Source of the DNA: Anaerolineales bacterium
GTDB lineage: Bacteria > Chloroflexota > Anaerolineae > Anaerolineales > UBA4823
NCBI GenBank assembly: GCA_020060465.1
Contig: JAGVAD010000016.1
Coordinates: forward strand, 93,240-157,239
Direction: 5' to 3'
DNA length: 64,000 nt
Of this stretch, positions 50,047-59,992 are shown one piece after another (positions within the stretch are counted from its first letter, which is position 1; the number at the start of each line of letters is the position of its first letter). The notes beneath the pieces were generated by a model that saw only the letters and a program-made list of their open reading frames with translations, made no database searches and was not told the origin of the DNA. A program made the translations under genes and the position numbers.

Positions 50047-51723
50047 ATGGAAACAATAATAAAACAAACACCTCCAAAAACACGCTGGTTAACCTGGTTC
50101 GTTGCTGGGGCGACATGGCTGGGGATGAGCTTTTTATTGACCTGGGTTTCCAACCGCTTCTCCGCTTTGACTGACTGGCGCGCCTTTTTAAGCCTGGATC
50201 TGGCTTGCGCGATTTTGTTTGCCGGGGTCTGGCGTTTATTGAAATCTGAAAAACTGCCGTCGTGGCTGTTGAAGCTATCCATCGCGGCAGCGTTGTTCCA
50301 CCTGTTGGTTGGCGTGTTTTGGCTGGTAGCTCTGCCTCGTTGGGGGCATGGCACGCCGCCTGAACGGGCTGGTTATGTGATGGGGGACGCCTACGCACGC
50401 GATACGCTGGCCTGGAGGCTGGCGCGCTCCCCCAAACCTTTGTTAACGGCCTTTGTGGATAATCGAAAAGCGGATCAATATGGTGGTATGCTCTTTATCA
50501 GCGCTGCGATTTATCGCTATCTGGGTTTGGAAAAACATCAGCCCCTGTTGATGTTGATATTAGTAGCAGTGGTTTCAGCGCTGGCGGTGCCTTTCACCTG
50601 GGCTTTTGCCCGCCGCGCCTGGGGCGAAAGCGAGGCGCGCCTGGCAGCCTGGGTGATGCTTCTGATGCCCGAAGCTGCGTTGCTCGGTTCATCGCAAATG
50701 CGCGAGGCATTCACCATGACCCTGGCGATTGCCGCATTTTATGGCCTGATGCGCTATACACAAGAGCGCTCCTGGGTGGGTCTGGCGTGGACGCTCGTTC
50801 CGCTGGCGCTGTGCATACCCTTTTCGCCGCCAGTGGCTGCCATGACCCTGGCGATGGCGGCGCTCCTGGCTGGGGGGCTGCATTTCATTCGCCGCGGCCA
50901 ACCCATTGGGCGACGTAAGCTTTGGTTGGGTCTGGCGGTTCTGATCGTGTTTGTCTCAATAGGACTGTACTTCGTATTGCGGCAATTTACTCCGCCGGGA
51001 ATGATCAACCCGCTGGAGATGGTCAGGTGGTGGTTCACCAAGTCCGCCCAGTTGCAAATGTATATCAGTCAGCACGCTTCGGGATGGATGCAGAAGGTGT
51101 TCAAAGCGTATCCAACATGGGTGGAACTGCCGGTGTTGGTGGGCTATGGCATTGTGCAACCTTTCTTGCCGGCGGCTTTGGTGGCTGGCAGCGCTGCGCC
51201 CATCTGGCAACTTATCGCGGTTTGGCGGGCGCTGGGCTGGACAATCCTGTTGGCGTTTATGATTTACGCGCCTTTGCTGGCGTTGCGCCCCGAACGGAAA
51301 CCCGCCTTTACCCTAACATTGAGCCTGATCGTTTGGTTGGTGATCTTGATTGCTTCGGTTCGCGCCGGGGGAGACATGTGGGATAACCCGCGCTATCGAG
51401 CCACTTTCGCTGGCCTGCAGGCTGCCCTGGCTGCCTGGGCCTGGGTCGAACATCGTCGGGCGGCGGATCCGCTCTTCCGGCGCGCCCTGCTATTGGTTGG
51501 CGCATTGCTGGCCTGGTTTTTGCCCTGGTATTTGCGCCGCTATACGCCGTTGAGCTGGCCGGTGGTGGATTTGTTCAAAACCCTGGGCATGGGCGCTATC
51601 ACAGCCTTTTTGCTCATCCTTTGGGATTGGGCGCGCACGGCTGCAACTATTCAACTCGACGAAGCGCCGCTTCCTTTGGCGCAACCGCTTACCGACCCGC
51701 CGCCGGTGAGTGGGAATGATTGA
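50047..51723 (+). CDS. Polytopic membrane protein, GT-C/GT39-like
   Basis: Many TM segments; first-loop acidic residues GDAYARD...ADQYGGMLF; DMWDNPRYRATFAG. Confidence 0.65.
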   Translation: METIIKQTPPKTRWLTWFVAGATWLGMSFLLTWVSNRFSALTDWRAFLSLDLACAILFAGVWRLLKSEKLPSWLLKLSIAAALFHLLVGVFWLVALPRWGHGTPPERAGYVMGDAYARDTLAWRLARSPKPLLTAFVDNRKADQYGGMLFISAAIYRYLGLEKHQPLLMLILVAVVSALAVPFTWAFARRAWGESEARLAAWVMLLMPEAALLGSSQMREAFTMTLAIAAFYGLMRYTQERSWVGLAWTLVPLALCIPFSPPVAAMTLAMAALLAGGLHFIRRGQPIGRRKLWLGLAVLIVFVSIGLYFVLRQFTPPGMINPLEMVRWWFTKSAQLQMYISQHASGWMQKVFKAYPTWVELPVLVGYGIVQPFLPAALVAGSAAPIWQLIAVWRALGWTILLAFMIYAPLLALRPERKPAFTLTLSLIVWLVILIASVRAGGDMWDNPRYRATFAGLQAALAAWAWVEHRRAADPLFRRALLLVGALLAWFLPWYLRRYTPLSWPVVDLFKTLGMGAITAFLLILWDWARTAATIQLDEAPLPLAQPLTDPPPVSGND

Positions 51724-51802
51724 GCGCTCTCCACGCTTTCAACCCCTGGCTCATATTATAAAGTTGGTGGTTTGAGGCAGTTATAATTGATCGCGCGACA
51801 GG

Positions 51803-53779
51803 TTGCGATGGTATGATGTGCCTCTCCAATCTTTTGTGAGCGCCTCGTTGATGAAACCTTCTTTGAGCAGATTGATAAGTTTCCCCTGGGTTGCAGAAGC
51901 CGTTTCTTTAATCGGCGCGCTTTGGTATTCCTGGCAATTGTGGGTTTTCGCCCATACACAGGAGTCCGTTCTGGATGAAGGCGCTTACATCTATAAGGGG
52001 TTACTGTTTGCCTCAGGGCAGTATATCCCTTATCAACCGAATGGCCCCTGGACAAACCACATGCCGTTGGCTTTTCTGATCCCAGGTTATCTCCAGGCCT
52101 GGTTTGGGCCGGGGATACGCGCCGCCCGTTACTCGGCGATTGTGTTGGCTATCTTGATGCTGATTGGCATGTGGCTTCTCAGCCGCCGGTTAGGGAATCG
52201 TTGGTGGGCGGCTGCCGTGGTATGGGCACTGGCGCTCAACCCGGCTTTGCTGAAAACTTACAGCACTGCTGTGTCGCAAGGCCTGGTAGCCTGTATGCTG
52301 GTGTGGATGCTAACCTTCGCCCTGGGAGATGATCGCCCCTGGTTGCAAATTGTTTTGGGTTCCATCCTGGCGGGGGCGATGGTTATGACGCGCATCAATA
52401 TGCTTCCGGTAGCGCCCTTGTTGGTGTTATACATCCTTTGGCAGTATGGCGTCAGAATGGGGATCGTTTCTGCCCTGGCAGCGGGATCGGTGGTGATCTT
52501 CTGGCATGCTCTGTATTGGCCGGATATTCTACAAGTTTGGACGCGCTTGCCAAAATCGCTCACGCCATTTTTGGATGCCTGGCGTTTACCAGGCAGTTAT
52601 AAACAATCCTGGAAACCGGATGTTTCGACGGTGGGGCGTGTTCTCAGCTTTTTCCATAGCCTGCGCTTTCACTTTGTCTCGATGATGGGTGTAATGGCGA
52701 CAATCCTTCTCTGGCCGCGTAGAACGGATTGGAAAAAGGCTTCCGATATGCGCAGCGCGGTTTTCCTGCTGGCGTTATTTGTCTCTCTGCTGCTCTCGCA
52801 CATGTGGGCCGCTTTGGGAAAGGATTACTGCGTGTTCTGCCTGGCGGGATATGTTTCTTTTTTTACAGCCAGCGGTTTGTTGTTGATCCTTCTGACCGCA
52901 ATGAGCTGGCGAAAACACCTCTCTCTGGGGGCGCAGTTGCTCATCGTATTAATTATTCTAGCAGCCTCGGCGGGGATTGGATACGGCGCGTTCGAGCAAA
53001 TCAGCGATCAGCTTTATAACATCAATATCCCGCGCTGGATGTTGGGTTCGCCTGAACCGGGTTCTGCACCGTTAGGAGCGGTGCTGATCAACAAGTTTGC
53101 CATAGCGGCGCAAGATTTGCGTCGTTTGTTGCCATTGATCTTTGGGCTTTCCTTCGGAGCGGCGGTTTTGTTGTGCACTCTGGCAGTTACATACCTGGCG
53201 ATGCATTGGTCCAGAAGACAAGCGGCGCGCAGCGAGACTGCCTTCGCCAACCCAGGAAAACCGTCTTATATCGGCCGCGAGAAAATATCCTTTGGCTACT
53301 GGGCGCTGGTCATCTTTCTGATCGCTGGATTTGCGCTCGGACCTACCTCTGTGCTGGCTGGCGGATACGGCACCTACGATTGTCCTGGAGATGTCATTGC
53401 CTCGTATGAAGCGGCAGGTCAACACCTGGCGCGTATGCTCACCCCCGGCGCGCTGGTTTATTGGAAAGGAACGCTCTCCACAGTTCCCCTCCTCTATGTG
53501 CGCGATATTCGTATTTTCCCGGCGCAGATTAACGATGGTTACTCGATGCTAGAATCCGGCGACGATTTGGTGCTGATCACTCGGTTTGGGCGGTGGAACG
53601 AAGTATTGTCGCATCAGTGGGCTGAACAGGCTGATTATATTCTGATCGAAGAGCGTTCTTTCAGGGGATGGCTGCGCGAGCTGGTCAAGGGCGGCGGTTT
53701 CGAAGAGCTGGCGCCCACGCCTCCCGCCGCCGCCTGTCGTCCGGACTCTCAAATTCGTATCTTCAAGAGATTGCCTTGA
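51803..53779 (+). CDS. GT39/GT83-like polytopic membrane glycosyltransferase (start may be 51851)
   Basis: ESVLDEGAYIYKGLLFASGQYIPYQPNGPWTNHMPLAFLIPG, acidic catalytic-loop motif of PMT-like enzymes. Confidence 0.75.
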   Translation: MRWYDVPLQSFVSASLMKPSLSRLISFPWVAEAVSLIGALWYSWQLWVFAHTQESVLDEGAYIYKGLLFASGQYIPYQPNGPWTNHMPLAFLIPGYLQAWFGPGIRAARYSAIVLAILMLIGMWLLSRRLGNRWWAAAVVWALALNPALLKTYSTAVSQGLVACMLVWMLTFALGDDRPWLQIVLGSILAGAMVMTRINMLPVAPLLVLYILWQYGVRMGIVSALAAGSVVIFWHALYWPDILQVWTRLPKSLTPFLDAWRLPGSYKQSWKPDVSTVGRVLSFFHSLRFHFVSMMGVMATILLWPRRTDWKKASDMRSAVFLLALFVSLLLSHMWAALGKDYCVFCLAGYVSFFTASGLLLILLTAMSWRKHLSLGAQLLIVLIILAASAGIGYGAFEQISDQLYNINIPRWMLGSPEPGSAPLGAVLINKFAIAAQDLRRLLPLIFGLSFGAAVLLCTLAVTYLAMHWSRRQAARSETAFANPGKPSYIGREKISFGYWALVIFLIAGFALGPTSVLAGGYGTYDCPGDVIASYEAAGQHLARMLTPGALVYWKGTLSTVPLLYVRDIRIFPAQINDGYSMLESGDDLVLITRFGRWNEVLSHQWAEQADYILIEERSFRGWLRELVKGGGFEELAPTPPAAACRPDSQIRIFKRLP

Positions 53780-55872
53780 AAATAGCGATACCTGGAAAGT
53801 TATATATACGTTTGCATCCGCGCTGGCCGCTTGGCTTGGGCCTGTTGGTTGCGGCGTGGATTCTCCTGCAAGCCAGCCGCGAGTTGATGGGCGCCTGGGA
53901 AGGTTTTGCAGTGATTTTCAACTCTTTGGGCCAGGCGCTGCGTCAATTCGCGCGCGGCGATGCGCAAGGGGCCTTGCTTCTCTCAAAATTCATTTCGAAA
54001 TGGGGCCTGACCACGCTGGAGCTGATTTTGGCTGCCGCTGTTCTGGTTGTAGGGCTGGCGCTGGGCGGCTTGGCGATTTATATGCAGTTAACCGGTCGTT
54101 CCCCCGCCCTGGCGCGCCGATTGATCGAAATTCGCAGCCGTATGCGCTGGCTCTTTGTCCTGCTGGCTGTGATGGTCGCCTTTTATCCTTCATTCTTACT
54201 GCTGGGAACTTATTGGGGGGATGTCATCGCTGGGGCTTATCTGCGCCTGGGGTTGCTGCTTTCGTCTGCCTCTCTGGTCGCGGCCTGCCTGCCGTTTGAC
54301 CGGCAGCGTTTGACTCAATCGGCGTCTTTCCTGTTTGGACTGGTTCTGGTGAGCGGTCTGTTTCTGGTTGCAGCTCAGTTGATTACAATCAATAACTATC
54401 CCTTTTCGCTCACCTGGTCGGAAGGCAACCGTCTGTATGAATATTCGATCTATTTCGGCGGCGGTCGGTACGATTACGCGGGCGAATTGACTGCCATCCG
54501 CCGCGCTTCTGGGCGCTATCTGTTGTGGGGTCTGCCGTTTTTAATCCGCGATACGCCGCTTTGGGTGCATCGCCTGTGGAACGCCGTCCTGTCCACGCTG
54601 CCGCACCTGACGCTGGGTTATTTGCTCTCTCGCTGGAGTGGGTTGCCACGCAAGATCAGATGGCTCTTTGCGTTATGGGTTTTTCTGTTTTTAGCTCAGG
54701 GACCAATCTACACACCGTTGATTCTGAGCGCCATTTTGGTGGTGGTTTTTGTGCGCCCGGGTAAGCTGCTGCAATCCCTGTTCGCCGCCACGTTGGCGGG
54801 TTATTACGCCAGTTTAAGCCGCTGGACGTGGCTGCCAGCGGTCCCCGCCTGGACGGTTTTTGTTTTGCTGACTGATTTTAGCCTGCCCCCGCCGCAACCG
54901 GGGCGTGGCCGTTTTAGCGGTTTGCTGTCTCGAGACGCTTTGCGTCGGCTATTGCCGATCGCCCTGACTGCGTTGGCTGCGCTGGGGGGAGGGTTGCTGG
55001 CTAATCCGAAGTTATTTCTGCCTCACAAGCTTTCGCAAAGCACCGCCTTTTCGCAGCCGCTGCTCTGGTATCGGCTTTTCCCCAACGCCACATATCCTGA
55101 GGGCGTTTTATTCGCCCTGGCGCTCGCCTGCTTGCCGGTGATCGTCCTGCTGGTGTGGATGATAGCGACCAAACGCTGGAAGATCAACGCCCTGCAGGCT
55201 CTGGCGTATAGCGCAGCCTTGTTGGTCTTTCTCTCAGGCGGGATCGTCGCCAGCGTTAAGATCGGCGGAGGCAACAACCTGCATAACCTGGATATGTTTC
55301 TGGTCTCTCTGGCGATCCTTGCCGGGTTGGCGCTACGCAACGTTCGTCTGGATACTTCTGCCTGGCCATCAATGATGCGTTTGGCGTTAACCCTGGCGAT
55401 TTTATTGCCAGCATGGGCAGCCATCCGCAGCGGGTCGCCGCTCAAGCTGCCGCCGCCGGAGGTATCCCGTAAGGCTCTGGAGAATATCCGCGTCCAGGCG
55501 ACGCAGGCCAGTCAGTCTGGCGAGGTCCTGTTTATGGATCAACGCCAGTTGCTGACATTTGGCCTGGTAGATGGGATACGATTGATACCTGAGTACGAAA
55601 AGAAGTACATGATGGATCGGGCAATGGCAGGCGACGGCGAATATTTTGAAGCCTTTTATCAAGACCTGGCCCGGCATCGTTTTGCTTTAATCATCAGCGA
55701 TATGCAGTTTAAAATGATTAAGGACAGCAATTACGCCTTTAGTGAAGAGAATAACGCCTGGGTGAAGTGGGTCTCTGAGCCGTTGTTATGTTATTACACT
55801 CCCCTGCGCACGCTGCAAAACGTGGATGTTCAACTGCTGGTGCCCAATCCAGCAGTAGAGGATTGTCCATGA
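53776..55872 (+). CDS. Polytopic membrane protein, GT-C-like; paralog of next gene (TTG start)
   Basis: NNYPFSLTWSEGNRLYEYS; KIGGGNNLHNLDMFLVSLAILAGLALR; MDQRQLLTFG...YEKKYMMDRAMAGD; TTGA overlap with upstream stop. Confidence 0.78.
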   Translation: MKIAIPGKLYIRLHPRWPLGLGLLVAAWILLQASRELMGAWEGFAVIFNSLGQALRQFARGDAQGALLLSKFISKWGLTTLELILAAAVLVVGLALGGLAIYMQLTGRSPALARRLIEIRSRMRWLFVLLAVMVAFYPSFLLLGTYWGDVIAGAYLRLGLLLSSASLVAACLPFDRQRLTQSASFLFGLVLVSGLFLVAAQLITINNYPFSLTWSEGNRLYEYSIYFGGGRYDYAGELTAIRRASGRYLLWGLPFLIRDTPLWVHRLWNAVLSTLPHLTLGYLLSRWSGLPRKIRWLFALWVFLFLAQGPIYTPLILSAILVVVFVRPGKLLQSLFAATLAGYYASLSRWTWLPAVPAWTVFVLLTDFSLPPPQPGRGRFSGLLSRDALRRLLPIALTALAALGGGLLANPKLFLPHKLSQSTAFSQPLLWYRLFPNATYPEGVLFALALACLPVIVLLVWMIATKRWKINALQALAYSAALLVFLSGGIVASVKIGGGNNLHNLDMFLVSLAILAGLALRNVRLDTSAWPSMMRLALTLAILLPAWAAIRSGSPLKLPPPEVSRKALENIRVQATQASQSGEVLFMDQRQLLTFGLVDGIRLIPEYEKKYMMDRAMAGDGEYFEAFYQDLARHRFALIISDMQFKMIKDSNYAFSEENNAWVKWVSEPLLCYYTPLRTLQNVDVQLLVPNPAVEDCP

Positions 55873-57887
55873 GCGCAGTTGCCCCTCTGAAGAAAAAGAC
55901 GAACGACCTGCCCGAATCCTGGCAGCGCTGGGCGGCGATCCTGGCAGCGGGCTTTGTGTTTGTGCTCGCTGCCCTGGAATTTTTCCGACTATCGCCTGTC
56001 TCCGGCGCGCTGTTAGGTAAAATGTCGTGGAAATGGCTGGCTGCCTGGGTCGTATTGGTGGCTTTCTTCGCCGCCTCGTGGGGGGCGCTGCTGGCGATAT
56101 TGTTTCAACCAACGCGGCTATCCAGCATTGAGCGGAGATTGACAGCGGTACGCCAGCGCTCAGGCCAATTTACCTGGCTGATTGCTGTGGTGATCGCAGC
56201 CGTGCTGCCCATTTTATTACTTTTCACCTCCTTAGGAAATCTGGCCGGGCCATATCTGCGTCTGGCGATGTTGATTTACACTGCTTTTTTGGTTTCGCTT
56301 TGCCTCGCCGAGGATGAGCAGAGAATGGTGACTGTCTCGACGCTACTCTTTGGCTTGCTGTTAGCCGGTAGCCTGCATGTGCTGATCGAGCGGCTGAGCA
56401 ATATCACCGCCTACCCGTTTTCGCTGGGCTGGTCGGAAGGCAACCGCATGTTTAACTTTTCGCTGCGCGTGGATAGCAGCCGTTATGATTTGATGCACGG
56501 CGAAAATCTGCGCACGGGCGCGCCGGGGCGCAATTTTCTATGGGGCATTCTTTTCTTGATCCCTGGCACGCCGATCTGGCTTCATCGCCTGTGGGATGCG
56601 TTCTTATGGACTGCGCCTTATCTTGCGTTGGGTTATGGGATTGCGCGCTGGACGAAATTCGATAGACTGTCGCGTTGGAGCCTGGCGTTATGGATCGCCC
56701 TGTTCTTGTATCAGGGGCCGATTTATACGCCGCTGGTCTTGAGCGCCCTGCTCGTTGTTCTGGCGGTGAAACCGGGGCGCTGGCTGCCTACGCTGATTGC
56801 TGCGCCGGTCGCCGGTTATTACGCGGCGGCTAGTCGCTGGACATGGTTGCTGGCTTCGCCCGCCTGGGCGGCGATGATCTTGCTGGCCGATTTTAAATGG
56901 AGCAAAGGTGAAGGCTGGCGGCGCACAATCACACGGCTGATGCCTGTCGCTCTGGTTACCGTTGCCGGGTTAATTGGCGGCGCGCTGGCAAACGCCAAAC
57001 TCTTTTCGCCGCAAGAGCTGAAATCTTCCACGGCGCTCTCTCAGCCGTTGCTGTGGTATCGGCTGTTGCCGAACGTGAACTATCCGCAGGGTGTCCTGCT
57101 GGGTTTAGCGATTGCCGTTGCGCCGACGACCGTCTTGTTATCCTGGCAGGCGCTCAGCCGCCGCTGGCGGCTGAACTGGGTTCACATTGCGGCTTATTTG
57201 TCGGTTTGCCTGGTTTTCCTGGGCGGGGGGATGGTTGCCAGTGTTAAAATCGGCGGGGGGAACAACTTGCACAACCTGGATATGTTTTTGCTGACCCTGG
57301 CGATCTTGTGTGGTTTGGCGTTGCGTGGGAAGTCTTTCCTGGAATTTGCAACCTGGCCGCGCTGGGCGCAGAGTGTGCTGGCTTTGGCGGTTGTTCTGCC
57401 TGCCTGGAGCGCAGCTCAGATCGGACGGCCTCTGCGCCTGCCGGATCGAGAAATTGTGCAAGAGGCGTTGAAATCCATTCAGACGCGGGTAATTAAAGCC
57501 CAGAGGCGTGGCGAGGTTTTGTTTATGGATCAGCGGCAATTGCTGACTTTTGGCTATATTACGGATGTGCGCCTGACCCTGGATTACGAGAAGAAATATA
57601 TGATGGATAAAGCCATGGCTGGCGATGCAGCTTATTTTCAGCGGTTCTATCAAGATTTGGCGCAGAAACGCTTTTCGTTGATTATCACAGAACCGTTGTA
57701 TGACAATGTGCAGGAGATGAGCGCTGGGTTTCAGGAGGAGAACAACGCCTGGGTGCAGTGGGTCTCCAGACCCCTGTTATGCTATTATGCCCCCGTAGAG
57801 ACCTTAGCCGAAGTGCGCACGCAAATGCTCGTCCCCAGAGCCAATCCAGAGCATTGCGATGCGATCTTGCCTCAAGGCGACCATTGA
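55869..57887 (+). CDS. Polytopic membrane protein, GT-C-like; paralog of preceding gene
   Basis: TAYPFSLGWSEGNRMFNFS; KIGGGNNLHNLDMFLLTLAILCGLALR; MDQRQLLTFG...YEKKYMMDKAMAGD; ATGA overlap. Confidence 0.78.
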   Translation: MSAVAPLKKKTNDLPESWQRWAAILAAGFVFVLAALEFFRLSPVSGALLGKMSWKWLAAWVVLVAFFAASWGALLAILFQPTRLSSIERRLTAVRQRSGQFTWLIAVVIAAVLPILLLFTSLGNLAGPYLRLAMLIYTAFLVSLCLAEDEQRMVTVSTLLFGLLLAGSLHVLIERLSNITAYPFSLGWSEGNRMFNFSLRVDSSRYDLMHGENLRTGAPGRNFLWGILFLIPGTPIWLHRLWDAFLWTAPYLALGYGIARWTKFDRLSRWSLALWIALFLYQGPIYTPLVLSALLVVLAVKPGRWLPTLIAAPVAGYYAAASRWTWLLASPAWAAMILLADFKWSKGEGWRRTITRLMPVALVTVAGLIGGALANAKLFSPQELKSSTALSQPLLWYRLLPNVNYPQGVLLGLAIAVAPTTVLLSWQALSRRWRLNWVHIAAYLSVCLVFLGGGMVASVKIGGGNNLHNLDMFLLTLAILCGLALRGKSFLEFATWPRWAQSVLALAVVLPAWSAAQIGRPLRLPDREIVQEALKSIQTRVIKAQRRGEVLFMDQRQLLTFGYITDVRLTLDYEKKYMMDKAMAGDAAYFQRFYQDLAQKRFSLIITEPLYDNVQEMSAGFQEENNAWVQWVSRPLLCYYAPVETLAEVRTQMLVPRANPEHCDAILPQGDH

Positions 57888-59083
57888 TCCAACAGCGCGC
57901 TGGGGTCGGCGTAGCCGGTCTGCCGCCGGAATTCTTCGGCGAAGGAGGCTGGCGGTGTGGCATAGTGCGGCGGCAGTTCTTTAATGTCATAAACTGCTTC
58001 GTTCGGGTCGTTGGTGATCTGCCAGCGCTCTCTCACTGTACAGGTCGCCAGGTCGAAAGCAATCAACTCGCCGCGATTGCCAACTAACAAAGTGTGGTCA
58101 TTCATCGTCGTGACGCCGCGCAGAAAACCGTGTTCAGCTACCTTCGTGTTCGATAACAGTTGCCCACGCTCGGGTTCAATGTGCAGGATCGAACCGTCGG
58201 AAGTGTTCAGGTAGATGGCGGTATCGTTGGGCAACGCCAGTAAACTGTGGCTGGGGGCGGTGATGTTATGCAACGGCAGGCGCAGACTGCGCTGACCGTT
58301 GGGCGTGATGCGCACGATGGCTGATTTCGCTTGCGCCGGTTTGACCACCAGGTTTTGATCCATATTTTTCTGCTTTTTACCCAAAGCGCGTTGCGCCCAG
58401 TGGTTGACAGTCTTGAGCAGGGGCCAAACGCCCCACTGGATCAGGCGGATTTTCAGCCGTAACAGGTTGGCGAATTTGTCGTCGAAGACAAACCCCAGCG
58501 AAACCAGCATATCCCCATTGCTTAAAAAACACAGGCTGTTGACATGAGCGCGGTCATAGGTCTCTTTCTCGACCTCTTGCGGGTGGCGAAAATCTATTTT
58601 ACCCTTGCGGATGATTTCATCGTTGAGCAAGGTCGGCGGTCGCCAGCCAAGCGCCTGCAGCGCCGGGGAGGGCTGACGCATGTAAAAGTGGCGCTGCAAA
58701 TGACCTTCCAGATCGAACTGCAGCAGCAGGTCGGCGCGCGCTGCAGCCACCCACAGACTCTCCTCCCAGAACAGAATATCGTGCACCCCGGCGCAAGAGG
58801 GATGAGTGATAACACCCAGCAGATTCCACTGCGGGTCGAAGCGGAAGATCATCGAAAAGTTTGCCAGGGCGATCTGGTCAGGGCGCACGCTGATGCCTTT
58901 TGCCCCGCGCATCCCACCGCGCGGATTGGCATCCAGCTCGCGAAAAAGCGGTTCGATGATGGCGCTGCGCTGAATTACCTTCTGCTGGTGTGGGTCAACC
59001 AGGTAGAGATAACCGGAAGGTTCATCGGGGGGACAATGACGGCGGACGGTGGAGACCAGAAAATAAGTCATACAGATACCCAT
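57872..59083 (-). CDS. Beta-propeller-like protein, copy A (function unknown)
   Basis: Repeated strands (RFDPQWNLLGVITHPS; LLQFDLEGHLQRHFY); paralogous to 59993..61222 along its length. Confidence 0.7.
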   Translation of the reverse strand: MGICMTYFLVSTVRRHCPPDEPSGYLYLVDPHQQKVIQRSAIIEPLFRELDANPRGGMRGAKGISVRPDQIALANFSMIFRFDPQWNLLGVITHPSCAGVHDILFWEESLWVAAARADLLLQFDLEGHLQRHFYMRQPSPALQALGWRPPTLLNDEIIRKGKIDFRHPQEVEKETYDRAHVNSLCFLSNGDMLVSLGFVFDDKFANLLRLKIRLIQWGVWPLLKTVNHWAQRALGKKQKNMDQNLVVKPAQAKSAIVRITPNGQRSLRLPLHNITAPSHSLLALPNDTAIYLNTSDGSILHIEPERGQLLSNTKVAEHGFLRGVTTMNDHTLLVGNRGELIAFDLATCTVRERWQITNDPNEAVYDIKELPPHYATPPASFAEEFRRQTGYADPSALLDQWSP

Positions 59084-59977
59084 TCACTTGAGCCAATGGC
59101 TCAGATCGCGTTGCAGCAAGTCTTGCAGTTGCAGAATGTCCTGGCGATAGTATTCGGTCAGTTCGGCGCGCAGTTCAGTCGGAAAGGGGAGCTTTTCTAC
59201 ATCCTGGATCACCCATTCAAAGGCGGCGTGTCGCAGGCGCGGCGGCAGGTAGGGGCGCAAAGCCACCCGCAGGCGGTTGGAGCGCGTCCACAAGTAACGC
59301 AGCAGCGGATTGCGAATCACGCCGGAGACGTTGTGTTTATGCGATAGGTCGGGAACAAAAGCGTCATCTACTTCCAAAAACTGGAACAGGCTGCGCATCA
59401 GCCCGTAAGGATCATCTTTCAGATCCTCCATCAGCGAGATATGCAACTGACTGCGGTCGAAGTATTCCAGATAGCGTTTCAGCGATTGGTAATAAAACCC
59501 GCGGTTGAGATAGCGGCAAAACAACCAGCTATCCCGCAGCCCCTGGCGATCCTGGGCAATGGCCTGGGCAAAATCGGTACAGCTTTCCAGCCCATCCCGC
59601 AGGTTGTGGGCAAAGGCAGAGAATGCGCGCTCCGCTGGCTGACGCAGGATGACGATCAATTTTGCGTGGGGGATGAAACGATGGATAAGTTCCGGCGATT
59701 GTGGGCTGGCCAGATAGCGAACGGATGACTCGCCGATGGCCTTCTGTGTCGTGACGCCATTGAATAGCTTTTGATAATCATCCAGATCGGTCACCAGCCG
59801 GTTGAGCAGCTTTTCGAACCCCTGGCCCTGCAGATGGACATTTTGACCATAGGCCCAGAAGAAGCCGGCTTCTTTCACCGGGCACATATAGACCTCTGGA
59901 TGCTGGGCGAGGGCGAAGTTCAATGTGGTCGTGCCAGCCTTTGGGGCGCCGATGATCAGGAAGTTCGGAAGGGTCAT
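59084..59977 (-). CDS. Sulfotransferase (heparan-sulfate sulfotransferase-like fold)
   Basis: NFLIIGAPKAGTTTLNFALAQHPEVYM (5'-PSB loop); KLIVILRQPAERAFSAFAHNLRDG (3'-PB). Confidence 0.9.
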   Translation of the reverse strand: MTLPNFLIIGAPKAGTTTLNFALAQHPEVYMCPVKEAGFFWAYGQNVHLQGQGFEKLLNRLVTDLDDYQKLFNGVTTQKAIGESSVRYLASPQSPELIHRFIPHAKLIVILRQPAERAFSAFAHNLRDGLESCTDFAQAIAQDRQGLRDSWLFCRYLNRGFYYQSLKRYLEYFDRSQLHISLMEDLKDDPYGLMRSLFQFLEVDDAFVPDLSHKHNVSGVIRNPLLRYLWTRSNRLRVALRPYLPPRLRHAAFEWVIQDVEKLPFPTELRAELTEYYRQDILQLQDLLQRDLSHWLK

Positions 59978-59992
59978 AGGGCTCGAAAATAG

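Noticed and set aside
53668-53775. Extended N-terminus MAARAGQGRRFRRAGAHASRRRLSSGLSNS for the GT-C-like protein
   Set aside because: It overlaps the previous CDS out of frame and is Arg-rich; a TTG start at 53776 overlapping the upstream TGA fits operon coupling better.
58544-59347. 267-aa plus-strand ORF across propeller copy A and the sulfotransferase
   Set aside because: Spans two antisense genes with clear family signatures or a paralog; no plausible protein features.
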